DNA of 64,000 nt from contig JAGBPB010000047.1 in assembly GCA_017633615.1 (NCBI GenBank), forward strand, positions 31,727-95,726. The letters are read 5' to 3'. The translations under genes and the position numbers were made by a program. Positions 8,378-17,669 of the stretch are shown here, in pieces. The stretch is from Bacteroidaceae bacterium. Its GTDB lineage: Bacteria; Bacteroidota; Bacteroidia; Bacteroidales; Bacteroidaceae. Within the stretch, counting starts at the first letter, position 1. Every line of letters starts with the position of its first letter. The notes under the pieces were generated by a model, which worked only from the letters and a program-made list of their open reading frames with translations, made no database searches and was not told the origin of the DNA.

Positions 8378-9718
8378 ATGGAGAAGGAATTTCTGGATAA
8401 CATTCTTGAAGTGATAGAGAAGCAGGATGCCGCCCAGCTCAAGGCCATCCTGGATGAGATGCACCCCGCCGATATAGCCGAGCTGTGTGATGAACTGGAC
8501 GTGGAGGATGCCCGCCTGGTATATCGCCAGCTGGACAATGAGACCGCTGCCGATGTGCTGGTTGAGATGGATGAGGACAACCGTAAGCGTTTGCTTGATG
8601 AACTGCCCTCAGAACTTATTGCCAGCAAGTTCATCGACAACATGGATACTGATGATGCCGTTGATATCATTCAGGATCTGGATGAGGACAAGCAGGAGGA
8701 GGTGCTTGCCCATATAGGCGATATAGAACAGGCCAGCGATATCGTTGACCTGATGCAATATGATGAGGACACCGCCGGTGGTCTGATGGGCACTGAGATG
8801 GTGGTTGTAAATGAGAACATGTCCATGCCTGAGTGCCTGCAGGAGATGCGCAAGCAGGCTGAAGACCTGGATGATATATATAATGTATATGTGGTCGATG
8901 ATGACGGCCGCCTCAAAGGCGTGTTCCCGCTCAAGAAGATGATAACCAATCCATCGGTTTCAAAAGTGAAATACGTGATGGATGAAGACGTGATAAGCAC
9001 CAAGGTTGACACTCCCATTGATGATGTGGTGCAGATGATTGAAAAGTATAACCTGGTATCAGTGCCCGTGGTGGACAGCATAGGTCGCCTGCAGGGTCAG
9101 ATTACGGTTGATGACGTTATTGATGAGTTGCGTGAACAACAGGAGCATGACTACCAGATGGCATCAGGTCTTACCGGTGATGTTGAGACTGCCGACAGCG
9201 TGTTCCGCCAGATGTGGTCACGTATTCCCTGGCTGCTCATAGGTATTCTGGGAGGTATCCTCAACTCCAAGCTTTTGGAGCACTTTGAGACCGCATTCGC
9301 TGCCGCCACTTCACTGCTCTTCTTTATTCCTCTTATTGGCGGTACCGGCGGTAACGTGGGTACCCAGTCATCAGCCCTTGTGGTACAGGGCCTGGCCAAC
9401 GGCTCACTCAACACCTCAAACATTTGGAAGCAGGTATTCAAGGAGAGCGCCGTAGCTCTGCTGAACGCCATAGTGCTCTCCATGCTGGTGCTTGCCTACA
9501 ACGCGTTCGCTTTCGGATGGTCAGATCCCGTGACATATGCCGTTCCGGGCAGTATGTTCGCGCTTGTGCTCATAGGTACGCTGTGGGGCACTCTGCTCCC
9601 CTTGCTCTTTGAGAAGATCCACATTGACCCCGCCATTGCCACCGGCCCCTTTGTCCAGATCACGAATGACCTGCTGGGCATGGGTATTTATATGGCGGTT
9701 ATCACCATTATCATTTAA
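8378..9718 (+). CDS. mgtE: Magnesium transporter MgtE
   Basis: Mg2+ channel/transporter gated by its own cytosolic Mg2+ sensor. The 446-residue protein has the acidic N domain of helical repeats (DMHPADIAEL-type, here DEMHPADIAELCDEL near 23-37), two CBS domains between about 130 and 255, and five membrane helices in the last 180 residues, with the pore segment GGTGGNVGTQSSAL. A GTG at 8354 would add eight residues; the ATG at 8378 fits the family better. Ends with a probable terminator. Confidence 0.95.
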   Translation: MEKEFLDNILEVIEKQDAAQLKAILDEMHPADIAELCDELDVEDARLVYRQLDNETAADVLVEMDEDNRKRLLDELPSELIASKFIDNMDTDDAVDIIQDLDEDKQEEVLAHIGDIEQASDIVDLMQYDEDTAGGLMGTEMVVVNENMSMPECLQEMRKQAEDLDDIYNVYVVDDDGRLKGVFPLKKMITNPSVSKVKYVMDEDVISTKVDTPIDDVVQMIEKYNLVSVPVVDSIGRLQGQITVDDVIDELREQQEHDYQMASGLTGDVETADSVFRQMWSRIPWLLIGILGGILNSKLLEHFETAFAAATSLLFFIPLIGGTGGNVGTQSSALVVQGLANGSLNTSNIWKQVFKESAVALLNAIVLSMLVLAYNAFAFGWSDPVTYAVPGSMFALVLIGTLWGTLLPLLFEKIHIDPAIATGPFVQITNDLLGMGIYMAVITIII

Positions 9719-9748
9719 AAAAGCTTTAGGGCTCTATAGCCTTTTTTT
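9719..9748 (+). terminator. Probable terminator of mgtE
   Basis: A short stem GGCT/AGCC with loop CTAT, extended by a G-T and an A-T pair, is followed by a run of T. An A-run before the stem pairs partly with the T-run, as in bidirectional terminators. The stem is weak. Confidence 0.5.
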
Positions 9749-9835
9749 AAACAAATCTCTGCGAAAAGTAGGATTTTTGCAGGGATTTGCTTTTATTTGC
9801 ATCTTTTGGTAGTAAAACTCAAACAATTAGTGATT

Positions 9836-11680
9836 ATGAGTGAAGAAATTAAGACAGAGAATACCTTAGAGCCTATTAAAGAGGAAGTGCAGGCAGAAGT
9901 GGATAAGGCGCAGACTGAGGCTGCTCCTGTTGAACCTGTTAAGGAGAAGGAGGAAGTTGAGATTCCTGCTGAACCTGTTCAAGAAGAAGAGAAAGAGGCT
10001 ATTGCCCCGGTAAATTCACGTGAAGAAATCATAGCACGCTTGCAGGAGATGGTGAGTGATATTTCACTTGCCAAGCGTCCCGAATTGGAGTCATTGAAAC
10101 AGGCTTTCTATAAGTTGCAGCGTGCAGCCCAGGAGGAGCAGATTGCCGCATTTGTGGCAGGCGGAGGCACAGCCGAGGAGTTCAAGCCTGAGGCAGACCC
10201 CGTTGAGGAGCAGTTCCGCAAGCTCATGAACATAATCAAGGAGAAAAAAGCCGCAGCCCAGGAGGCTCTTGAGATTGTGCGCAAGGAGAACTACAAGAAG
10301 AAACTGGAACTCCTGGACCGTTTCAAGGCTCTCATAGAGAAAGCCAATACTGAGGGTGCATCATATAATGAATTCAAGGCCATTCTGCAGGAGTGGAAAG
10401 AGATAAAGGAGGTTCCGGCCGATAAGGCCAATGAGCTGTGGAAAGCATACCAGCAGTATGCTGAGCAGTTCTATGATATTCAGAAACTTAACAATGAGTT
10501 CCGCGAGTATGACTTCAAGAAGAACATGGAGGCCAAGATAGCTATCTGTGAGGAGGCTGAGAAACTGGCTGAGGAACCTGATATTGTGACAGCCTTCCGC
10601 AAGCTCCAGAAACTGCATCAGGACTATCGTGAGACAGGTCCTGTATCAAAGGAGTCAAGAGAGGAGATATGGACCAGGTTCAAGACTGCATCGACTGTAA
10701 TAAACAAGCGTCATCAGCAGCATTTTGAGGAGCTCAAGGAGAAGGAGAAAGAGAACCTTGACCAGAAGACCGTGATATGTGAACTGCTTGAGGGTATTGA
10801 GTTTGACAAGCTCACCAATTTCCAGAGCTGGAATGACAAGACCCAGGAGGTGCTGGCTCTCCAGAAGAAGTGGAAGGATATAGGCTTTGCACCCGCCAAG
10901 CAGAACCAGAAGATTTTTGAGCGTTTCCGCGCTGCTTGTGATGCGTTTTTCAGCCGCAAGGGTGAGTTTTTCAAGCAGGCCAAGACTGATATGACCGCTA
11001 ATCTTGAGAAAAAGACCGCTCTCTGTGAGCAGGCTGAGGCTCTCAAGGAGAGCACTGACTGGAAAGCTACCGGCGATAAGATGGCTGAGCTGCAGAAACA
11101 GTGGCGTGAGATAGGTCCCGTCCAGAAGAAATACACCAACTCCATATGGAAACGTTTTATCGGCGCCTGTGATTATTTCTATGAGCAGCGTGACAAGAAT
11201 ACCTCATCCAAGAAGCATGAGGAGAATGCCAATCTGGCTGCCAAGAAGGAGATTCTGGGCAAGCTCAAGGCATTTGATCCAGAGAATCTTACGGATGATG
11301 ATATCCAGACTATACAGCAGCTGGTTGATGAGTGGAACGGCATAGGATTCGTTCCGTTCAAGGTCAAGGACAAGATTGCTGCTGAGTTTAAGGCTTTGAT
11401 GGAGCCGTTCTCAGGCGTAGTACGTTCCGGACACGGCCGCCAGTCACAGCGCGGAGGTTCCGCCCGTGATGCAGGCTCACCGCGCGAGCGCCTGCAGCGT
11501 CAGTATGAGCAGAAAAAGAGCGAGATCCAGACCTATGAGAACAATCTGGGCTTCATGAATGCATCCAGCAAGAACGGCAACGGCTTTGTTGATGCTATCA
11601 AGAGCAAGATTGAAACCCTCAAGAAAGAGGCCGATGACCTGCTCGCCCAGATCAAGGCACTGGATTCTGCAGAAGAGTAA
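9836..11680 (+). CDS. DUF349 repeat protein
   Basis: A 614-residue, highly charged, probably cytosolic helical protein. The first 70 residues are a Glu/Pro/Val-rich disordered head; from about residue 140 come several DUF349 repeats of about 75 residues, each with a Trp-rich signature (LQEWKEIKEVP, RFKTAS, LQKKWKDIGFAP, LQKQWREIGPVQ, DEWNGIGFVPF), followed by a coiled-coil tail. DUF349 proteins are common in Bacteroidetes and function is unknown to me. The ATG at 9836 (MSEEIKTENT) is chosen over an AT-rich in-frame extension to 9797. Confidence 0.85.
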   Translation: MSEEIKTENTLEPIKEEVQAEVDKAQTEAAPVEPVKEKEEVEIPAEPVQEEEKEAIAPVNSREEIIARLQEMVSDISLAKRPELESLKQAFYKLQRAAQEEQIAAFVAGGGTAEEFKPEADPVEEQFRKLMNIIKEKKAAAQEALEIVRKENYKKKLELLDRFKALIEKANTEGASYNEFKAILQEWKEIKEVPADKANELWKAYQQYAEQFYDIQKLNNEFREYDFKKNMEAKIAICEEAEKLAEEPDIVTAFRKLQKLHQDYRETGPVSKESREEIWTRFKTASTVINKRHQQHFEELKEKEKENLDQKTVICELLEGIEFDKLTNFQSWNDKTQEVLALQKKWKDIGFAPAKQNQKIFERFRAACDAFFSRKGEFFKQAKTDMTANLEKKTALCEQAEALKESTDWKATGDKMAELQKQWREIGPVQKKYTNSIWKRFIGACDYFYEQRDKNTSSKKHEENANLAAKKEILGKLKAFDPENLTDDDIQTIQQLVDEWNGIGFVPFKVKDKIAAEFKALMEPFSGVVRSGHGRQSQRGGSARDAGSPRERLQRQYEQKKSEIQTYENNLGFMNASSKNGNGFVDAIKSKIETLKKEADDLLAQIKALDSAEE

Positions 11681-11696
11681 CGAAAAAAGTTCAATT

Positions 11697-11714
11697 GGAC
11701 AGACCCAATTTTAC
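11697..11714 (-). repeat. Degenerate copy of intergenic motif, downstream of the giant surface-protein gene
   Basis: Read on the minus strand this is GTAAAATTGGGTCTGTCC, close to the arm of the inverted repeat at 60230-60264 (CAATTGGGGTCTGTCCCC) and to 17217-17235 on the plus strand. It also forms a small hairpin AATTGG/CCAATT that could help end the two convergent genes. Similarity is short, so relation is only suggested. Confidence 0.35.
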
Positions 11715-11743
11715 TTCTTTTTGTTGTAAGGGCAGGACAAATC

Positions 11744-14700
11744 CTACGGACACACGGGACGGATAGAGTAACCGTTTCTGCGGTCGAAGTTGTTTTTATT
11801 CACATATTTGTAGCCTGGAGAGGAAGAAAAGTAGATGTGCCACGCTTTGCACGGGTTTTCCGTGTCAAGCGAACTGGACCAGTAGAGGCCATCGGAGCCA
11901 ACAAAGCTGAAGGCCGTACCGTCACGGTAACCGGCTGCCGGAAGGAAAATAGATCGGTCTGTATAACCTTCTATTTTGCTGGTTACTTTGTAACCGGCTA
12001 CACCATTAAACTCCGTGTTCCCGCTGTCATATGGTGTCCAGGTGCAGTTGTTACGTAGTTCTTCTTGCTCTGCCAGTGTCGGCATACGCCAGCTACCGCC
12101 CCATTTAACGTGGGCTACATCATCTTCTGGAGCAAGCACTTTCAGAGTATCTGCAAAACCTTCATTACTATAAAAGCTATTGCTACAGTACTTTGTAAGC
12201 GAAGATTCCGAGCCGTTGCACCACTTGTATTTAGACCAACTGTAATCAGTCTTATGTTCTGTTTCACCCCAAGAGTAGAAACCACCATATTCCTCTGGTT
12301 TGGAGGCACCTACATTGAATGTAGCCCATTTAACGCTTAAGCCCAAATCAACATATTCATGTTCTATTACAGATTCATCAATTACTGTTATTTTGCACTG
12401 TATTGATTCCAATCCTAAAGAAACTGTAATGCAGGCTGTTCCATTTGACATTGCAGTTATATTTCCATTTTCATCAACAACTGCAACAGTCTTGTTATCA
12501 GAAGACCAAACAAATCCAGCATTAGCAAATGAGTAATCATTTCCATCATACTTAGTTATTACTTTAAGGTGACCAATTCCACCTTGAATTAGCGACATGG
12601 TATTATTATCTAACGAAATGGATATATGTGATAACCAATCCTCTGATGGACAGACCGGACGAACGGAATTACCACTGTAGCGTTTGCTATTGCTGTACCC
12701 ATACTCTGATCTGTTGTAACTGAAGAGCATTCTCAACACGTTGACATTGCTTGGACTGCCTTCGTAGAGTAAATTTGTCCAGTAGTAGCCACTGTCGCCA
12801 GCATAGTTGGAGTTCGTGTCGCTGCGATACCCTGCAGCCGGAAGGAAAATAAAGCGGTCAGTGTAACCTTTTATATTACTGGTTACTTTATAACCGGCTA
12901 CGCCATTGAATTCTGTGTTACCGCTACTATACCACGTCCATGTGCAGTTGTTAAAAAGTTCATACTGCTCTACCCAAGTTGGTATACGCCAATTACCACC
13001 CCACTTAACGTGGGCTACATCATCTTCAAGGTCAAGGGTAGCCTTGTTATCAACCTTTCCGTAACTGCTCAGGGTGTTGTATTTGGAGAATTTGACGTTA
13101 TCCCATGAGTCACCGCTTGTGCGGAACTTGTAATTATCCCAAGTATAGCTGTATTTGGGTTCTGTCTCACCCCAAGCGTAATATGAACCAAAATCCTCTG
13201 GCGACAATGCACCTACGTTAAAAGTAGCCCATTTAACACTCAGACCCAAGTCAACGCACTCTTGTTCTGATTCATCATTTATTACAGTTATGGTGCATTG
13301 AACGGTTTTTGACTGCACCGATGCCGTTATATGGGCTGTACCTGTAGATATAGCCGAAACAACACCCTTATCATTAACAACAGCCACTGAAGGATTGTCT
13401 GAAGACCAAACAACGAATGATCTATCCAGAATATCATCATTATTTTTAACGACTACATTTAATACTGCACTAGCATTAACCAGCAATGTCTTATCGTTTT
13501 CAACAAAACTTATACTTACAGATGTAAGCCATTCTGCGGATGGGCAGACAGGCCGAACTGGGTGATCGAAGTTGCGTTCAGAGCCATAGTGGACGTAGCG
13601 ATAAGGCGCAAAAGGAAGGCGGAAGAAAGCCCAAGCGTTATCTGGATTCTCCGTGTCGAGCGAACTGGACCAATTGGCGCCGTCGTTCGGGAGAAAGATG
13701 AAGCGGTCAGTGTATCCTTCTTTGTTACTTGTTACTTTATAACCAGCTACACCATTAAACTCTGTGTTGCCTTTGCTATACCATTTCCAAGTGCAGTTGT
13801 TGAATAGTTCTTCTTGCTCTGCCTGAGTGGGCATACGCCAGTTACCGCCCCACTTAACGTGAGCTACGTCATCTTCAAGATCAAGAGTGGTCTTGGTATC
13901 CGTGAAACCTTCATTACCATAATCGCTATTGTTACAGTACTTAGTTAGAGTATTAGCCGAGCCGTTGCTCCACTTGTAAGTGGACCAATTGTACTCTGAC
14001 TTAGGTTCAGTTTCACCCCATGCAAAGGTATCACCATACTCCTCAGGTTTAGTGGCACCCACATTACAGGTAGCCCACATAACACTGAGTCCTAAGTCAA
14101 CAATAAATGATTTATCAAGAACTGTTATTTTACACATAGTTGAAAGCGTACGCCAATTAACTATTATGTTGGCTGTACCTTTGGATATTGCTGTCACTTT
14201 TCCATTTTCATCAACAGTTGCAACCGTAGGATTATCTGACATCCATTCAAAATACGCATAATCAGAATAATCTTCATTATCATACTTAAGTCTTGCCTCA
14301 ATAATACAGATTCCATCTGGAATCATAGTAATTGATGTATCACTCAAAGAAAGGGTAAGAATGGATTCATCAAGAACTGTTATTTTACACATAGTTGAAA
14401 GCGTACGCCAATTAACTATTATGTTGGCAGTACCTTTGGATATTGCTGTCACTTTTCCATTTTCATCAACTGTTGCAACCGAAGGATTATCTGACGTCCA
14501 TTCAAAATCAGCAATATAAGAATAAATATCATTATCATACTTTAATTCTGTCATAATATTACAAACCTCATCTGGAATCATTGTAATTGATGTATCACTC
14601 AAAGAGAGAGATAAATGTGATATCCATTCTTCCGATGGACAGACAGGACGTACCGGCATACCTAAACTCCGGCCAAAACTGCTTTTATTAATCTCAGAAG

Positions 14701-17143
14701 GACTAAAGTATATAACTGATATCAAAGAGTGATCGTCTGTATCTAAAGAACTAGACCAGTAATATGCATAATTAGTATTCCATAGATAAGGCCCAGATCT
14801 ATATCCCGCAGATGGCAGAAAGATAGAATTTTCTTCATATCCTGGTATTAAACTGTTTATTTTAAAGCCATCCACTCCGTTCTCTGAGGTCCATATCCAT
14901 TTACAATGATTGATTAATTCATCAATCTCAGCGTCGGTAGGCATGCGCCAATTAAAACCCCATCTAACATGAGCAATGTCATCTTCAGGTTCTAGAGTAA
15001 TTCTATTATCAACATTTCCATTTTTGGGGTCAGTGTTATATTTGGATAAACTATAACCAGGCATACTATGCCACTTATAATTATATCCAAAGTATTTTTC
15101 TTTAGTGTTAGTTTCACCCCAAGAATAATAACCACCGTATTGTTCTGGCAAAAAAGCCCCAACATTGAATGTTGCCCATTTCACACTTAACCCTAAATCA
15201 ACACATTCAGGTTTAACGTCCGAATCATCTATAACTGTTACTGTACACTGGACAGAAACCGAACGTAATGATACGGTTATATGAGCTGTCCCCTTTGACA
15301 ATGCTGTTATAATACCATCTGAATTTACACTAGCAACAGAAGGGTTGTCCGAAGACCATTCAAAACCGTAATAAGAGTAGTTTTCACCATCGTACTTAAC
15401 ATTAACGGATAATTGAGAAAGGCCATCCGGTGCTAAAGTAATTGAATCAGTATTCAGTACAAGATTTATATGTGAAAGCCATTCATCTGAAGTGCAGACA
15501 GGACGAACAGGTAGGCCATAATATCCACTAAATAAAACCCAGCCTCCTGGTGCTGAAGAACCTTCTTTTATTCCTAAACACTCAACATAGTCTCGTTCTG
15601 ATACATATCCCAATGAACTAGTCCAATAAAAGCCCCAAGGGTCTTTGGACGTGGGACCATCATATTCATTGCAAAAAGAAGTAGAGTATATGTATCCGGA
15701 AGCAGGGAGAAAGATAGAATTTTTTTCATAGCCGGATAAATTACTTGTTACAAGGTAACCTGAAGTTCCGTTTATTGTAGTCCATGACCAAACACAGTTA
15801 AATAATAATTCATTAAACTCTGAATGATTAGGCATACGCCAATCTCCTCCCCATTTTACGTGAGCCACATCGTCTTCAAGGTCAAGGAGAGTTTTACCAT
15901 CTTCTATAGGCCAATGTCCTGTATCCTGAAAGTATTTTTTCATTTTAATACGAGAAGATTTTTCATCACGCCACTTGTATGTTGACCAACTGTAAATGTC
16001 TTTGGTTTCCGTTTCCCCCCAGGCATAATAATGACCAAACTGCTCGGGAGAAGAAGCACCCAAGTTGAAAGAAGCCCATTTTACACTCAACCCCAAATCT
16101 ACATATTCAGGTTCTATTACGGATTCATCAATTACAGTAACAATACACTGAACAGAAAGAGTATACAATGAAACTGTTACATGAGCTATACCACATGATT
16201 TAGCATGCACTATACCATCTTGATCCACTTCTGCAACTGAAGGATTATCTGATTTCCACTCAAATCCATAATATGGTTTATCTGAGTCTGCAAAAACGAC
16301 ATTTGGTATTAGTTTACATATGCCTCCTTTAATTATAGTTGCAGAATCAGTGTTTAATGAAATCTTTGTATGTTCCAACCATTCATCTGATGGACAAACC
16401 GGCCGAGCAGAAAGACCAAATGTACGAGGATATAGAATAATATCTCTATTTCCTTTTACAAACGCCAAAGATGACACGCCAGTATAATATCTATCATTTT
16501 GTAGATCTTCTGACATATAAACACCAGAATTATTTTTTTGACTAACTATTGAATCGGAAATAAAACCTGAAGCCGGCAGAAAAATAGAACCTCCTCCATG
16601 ATAGCCTGTGACCCTATATCCGTTAATTCCATTTACAGTTTCCCATTCCCATCTACAATAATAAATTAATTCATTAAACTCATCTTGTGTTGGCAAACGC
16701 CAGTTACCACCCCATTGAACATGAGCGACATCATCTATGGGATCAAGTCTTGAATCATACCGATAATCATATTTTGTGTATTCAATATCATCGGTTGATG
16801 AGGTGTCACTTTTATAGAACTTGTAATTATTATCTGAATAATTAGCCTTGGGTTCTGTTTCACCCCAAGCGAAGTATTCACCGTAGTCCCATGGGTTATC
16901 GGCACCAACGTTACAGGTGGCCCATAATAAGCCGGAAGGAAGGCCAAGATCAACATACTCATGAGTAGAAACAGCCGAACCAGTAAACCATACACTATCT
17001 AAGTCCGTAACAATATACTGGATTCTTGTACCGTCTTTTTTTTGGATATTCATATAGTACTGCGCAGATGCCGATGCGGTTCCTAATGTTAGCAGTATGA
17101 GTGCCATAAAGCGCATGAGCGCTGATTTGATTGTCCTATTCAT
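11744..17143 (-). CDS. Giant secreted multi-module protein: six FISUMP-like and six BIG2 domains
   Basis: An 1799-residue protein with an N-terminal signal peptide (hydrophobic core ALILLTLGTASASA, cut near residue 27). Six copies of a ~180-residue module begin with variants of VDLGLSVKWATFNVGA, continue AWGETEPK, then HVKWGGNWRMPT, IFLPAAGY, YWSSSL and end in RPVCPS; this resembles the FISUMP/DUF1566 group, related to C-type-lectin-like folds. Between them sit ~85-residue Ig-like domains (WSSDNPSVA, GTAHITVS, ITVID) of BIG2 type, six in all, two in tandem. The protein ends at a module boundary (RPVCP). No sortase, T9SS tail or membrane anchor is visible, so display is unclear. Role: probably surface binding; inferred from domains only. 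The coding DNA of the N-terminal half (roughly 14.1-16.9 kb) is clearly more AT-rich than the rest. Confidence 0.82.
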   Translation of the reverse strand: MNRTIKSALMRFMALILLTLGTASASAQYYMNIQKKDGTRIQYIVTDLDSVWFTGSAVSTHEYVDLGLPSGLLWATCNVGADNPWDYGEYFAWGETEPKANYSDNNYKFYKSDTSSTDDIEYTKYDYRYDSRLDPIDDVAHVQWGGNWRLPTQDEFNELIYYCRWEWETVNGINGYRVTGYHGGGSIFLPASGFISDSIVSQKNNSGVYMSEDLQNDRYYTGVSSLAFVKGNRDIILYPRTFGLSARPVCPSDEWLEHTKISLNTDSATIIKGGICKLIPNVVFADSDKPYYGFEWKSDNPSVAEVDQDGIVHAKSCGIAHVTVSLYTLSVQCIVTVIDESVIEPEYVDLGLSVKWASFNLGASSPEQFGHYYAWGETETKDIYSWSTYKWRDEKSSRIKMKKYFQDTGHWPIEDGKTLLDLEDDVAHVKWGGDWRMPNHSEFNELLFNCVWSWTTINGTSGYLVTSNLSGYEKNSIFLPASGYIYSTSFCNEYDGPTSKDPWGFYWTSSLGYVSERDYVECLGIKEGSSAPGGWVLFSGYYGLPVRPVCTSDEWLSHINLVLNTDSITLAPDGLSQLSVNVKYDGENYSYYGFEWSSDNPSVASVNSDGIITALSKGTAHITVSLRSVSVQCTVTVIDDSDVKPECVDLGLSVKWATFNVGAFLPEQYGGYYSWGETNTKEKYFGYNYKWHSMPGYSLSKYNTDPKNGNVDNRITLEPEDDIAHVRWGFNWRMPTDAEIDELINHCKWIWTSENGVDGFKINSLIPGYEENSIFLPSAGYRSGPYLWNTNYAYYWSSSLDTDDHSLISVIYFSPSEINKSSFGRSLGMPVRPVCPSEEWISHLSLSLSDTSITMIPDEVCNIMTELKYDNDIYSYIADFEWTSDNPSVATVDENGKVTAISKGTANIIVNWRTLSTMCKITVLDESILTLSLSDTSITMIPDGICIIEARLKYDNEDYSDYAYFEWMSDNPTVATVDENGKVTAISKGTANIIVNWRTLSTMCKITVLDKSFIVDLGLSVMWATCNVGATKPEEYGDTFAWGETEPKSEYNWSTYKWSNGSANTLTKYCNNSDYGNEGFTDTKTTLDLEDDVAHVKWGGNWRMPTQAEQEELFNNCTWKWYSKGNTEFNGVAGYKVTSNKEGYTDRFIFLPNDGANWSSSLDTENPDNAWAFFRLPFAPYRYVHYGSERNFDHPVRPVCPSAEWLTSVSISFVENDKTLLVNASAVLNVVVKNNDDILDRSFVVWSSDNPSVAVVNDKGVVSAISTGTAHITASVQSKTVQCTITVINDESEQECVDLGLSVKWATFNVGALSPEDFGSYYAWGETEPKYSYTWDNYKFRTSGDSWDNVKFSKYNTLSSYGKVDNKATLDLEDDVAHVKWGGNWRIPTWVEQYELFNNCTWTWYSSGNTEFNGVAGYKVTSNIKGYTDRFIFLPAAGYRSDTNSNYAGDSGYYWTNLLYEGSPSNVNVLRMLFSYNRSEYGYSNSKRYSGNSVRPVCPSEDWLSHISISLDNNTMSLIQGGIGHLKVITKYDGNDYSFANAGFVWSSDNKTVAVVDENGNITAMSNGTACITVSLGLESIQCKITVIDESVIEHEYVDLGLSVKWATFNVGASKPEEYGGFYSWGETEHKTDYSWSKYKWCNGSESSLTKYCSNSFYSNEGFADTLKVLAPEDDVAHVKWGGSWRMPTLAEQEELRNNCTWTPYDSGNTEFNGVAGYKVTSKIEGYTDRSIFLPAAGYRDGTAFSFVGSDGLYWSSSLDTENPCKAWHIYFSSSPGYKYVNKNNFDRRNGYSIRPVCP
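14115..14612. repeat. 255-bp tandem duplication encoding two BIG2 domains
   Basis: Two adjacent units with a 255-bp offset (for example AAGAACTGTTATTTTACAC starting at 14118 and 14373) are nearly identical over most of their length. 255 bp is exactly 85 codons, one Ig-like domain, so the reading frame is kept. This explains why two BIG2 domains follow one another without a FISUMP-like module between them. Confidence 0.85.
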
Positions 17144-17169
17144 AAATATCAGGTTTTGATATTAATAAA

Positions 17170-17177
17170 CAAATGTA
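17170..17177 (-). promoter_or_regulatory. Probable -7 box of the giant surface-protein gene
   Basis: The minus strand reads TACATTTG, 26 bp before the ATG at 17143, in an AT-rich region. A TTTG -33 partner is not evident at standard spacing. Confidence 0.5.
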
Positions 17178-17216
17178 TGTAAAAAATTAATCTTACATAA
17201 TTGAGAAATATAAAAA

Positions 17217-17235
17217 GTACAATTTGAGTCTGTCC
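17217..17235 (+). repeat. Degenerate copy of intergenic motif, upstream of the giant surface-protein gene
   Basis: GTACAATTTGAGTCTGTCC differs at about three positions from the minus-strand reading of 11697-11714 and from the inverted-repeat arm at 60230. With the downstream copy it brackets the giant gene in opposite orientation. Short, so may be chance. Confidence 0.3.
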
Positions 17236-17314
17236 TAGAGCGTGTTATTCTCATCTTCATTACATCTACAGGCTAACTTCTTTACTACTCCCTCATCACA
17301 TTTAGAATACTTAA

Positions 17315-17347
17315 TTTGGAATTATACGTGAAAAAACAATATATTTG
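17315..17347 (+). promoter_or_regulatory. Promoter of the mntA-hepT module
   Basis: TTTG at 17315-17318 and TATATTTG at 17340-17347 are separated by 21 bp. The -7 box ends only 7 bp before the ATG at 17355, so the transcript should be leaderless or nearly so, and the in-frame codon at 17316 cannot be the start. Confidence 0.65.
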
Positions 17348-17354
17348 CGTTGTT

Positions 17355-17669
17355 ATGAAACTGATACAAAGATATATGGCACAGATAATAGCCTTATGTC
17401 AAAAGCATAAGGTGTTGGAGTTATATGTGTTTGGATCAGTTCTGACTGATAAGTTCAACAAGAGAAGCGATGTGGACTTTGTCGTTATTTTTGACAAGCC
17501 ATCCCTGCCGCTCTTAATGTACGGAGATAACTATTTCGAGTTCAAGTTTGCATTAGAAGACCTTCTTAAGCGTGACGTTGATCTTATTGAATACAATGCC
17601 GTGAATAATCCCTATTTCAAAGAAGAACTCGATGAAACAAAAAAACTAATCTATGGACAGGCATCTTAA
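17355..17669 (+). CDS. mntA: MntA-type nucleotidyltransferase antitoxin
   Basis: A 104-residue minimal nucleotidyltransferase. It has the exact GSx10DxD motif (GSVLTDKFNKRSDVD, about residues 27-41) plus the third acidic residue in VDLIEY. In HepT/MntA modules this enzyme transfers AMP to a tyrosine of the HEPN ribonuclease toxin and so neutralises it. The start is set by the promoter directly upstream. It overlaps the toxin reading frame by 17 bp, the usual coupling of these pairs. The toxin frame carries a nonsense codon, so this antitoxin may have no active partner. Confidence 0.85.
   Translation: MKLIQRYMAQIIALCQKHKVLELYVFGSVLTDKFNKRSDVDFVVIFDKPSLPLLMYGDNYFEFKFALEDLLKRDVDLIEYNAVNNPYFKEELDETKKLIYGQAS

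Noticed and set aside
11744..17143. Diversity-generating retroelement target
   Set aside because: The modules resemble C-type-lectin-like folds, but no reverse transcriptase, template repeat or Avd gene was found in the window, so a DGR is not claimed.
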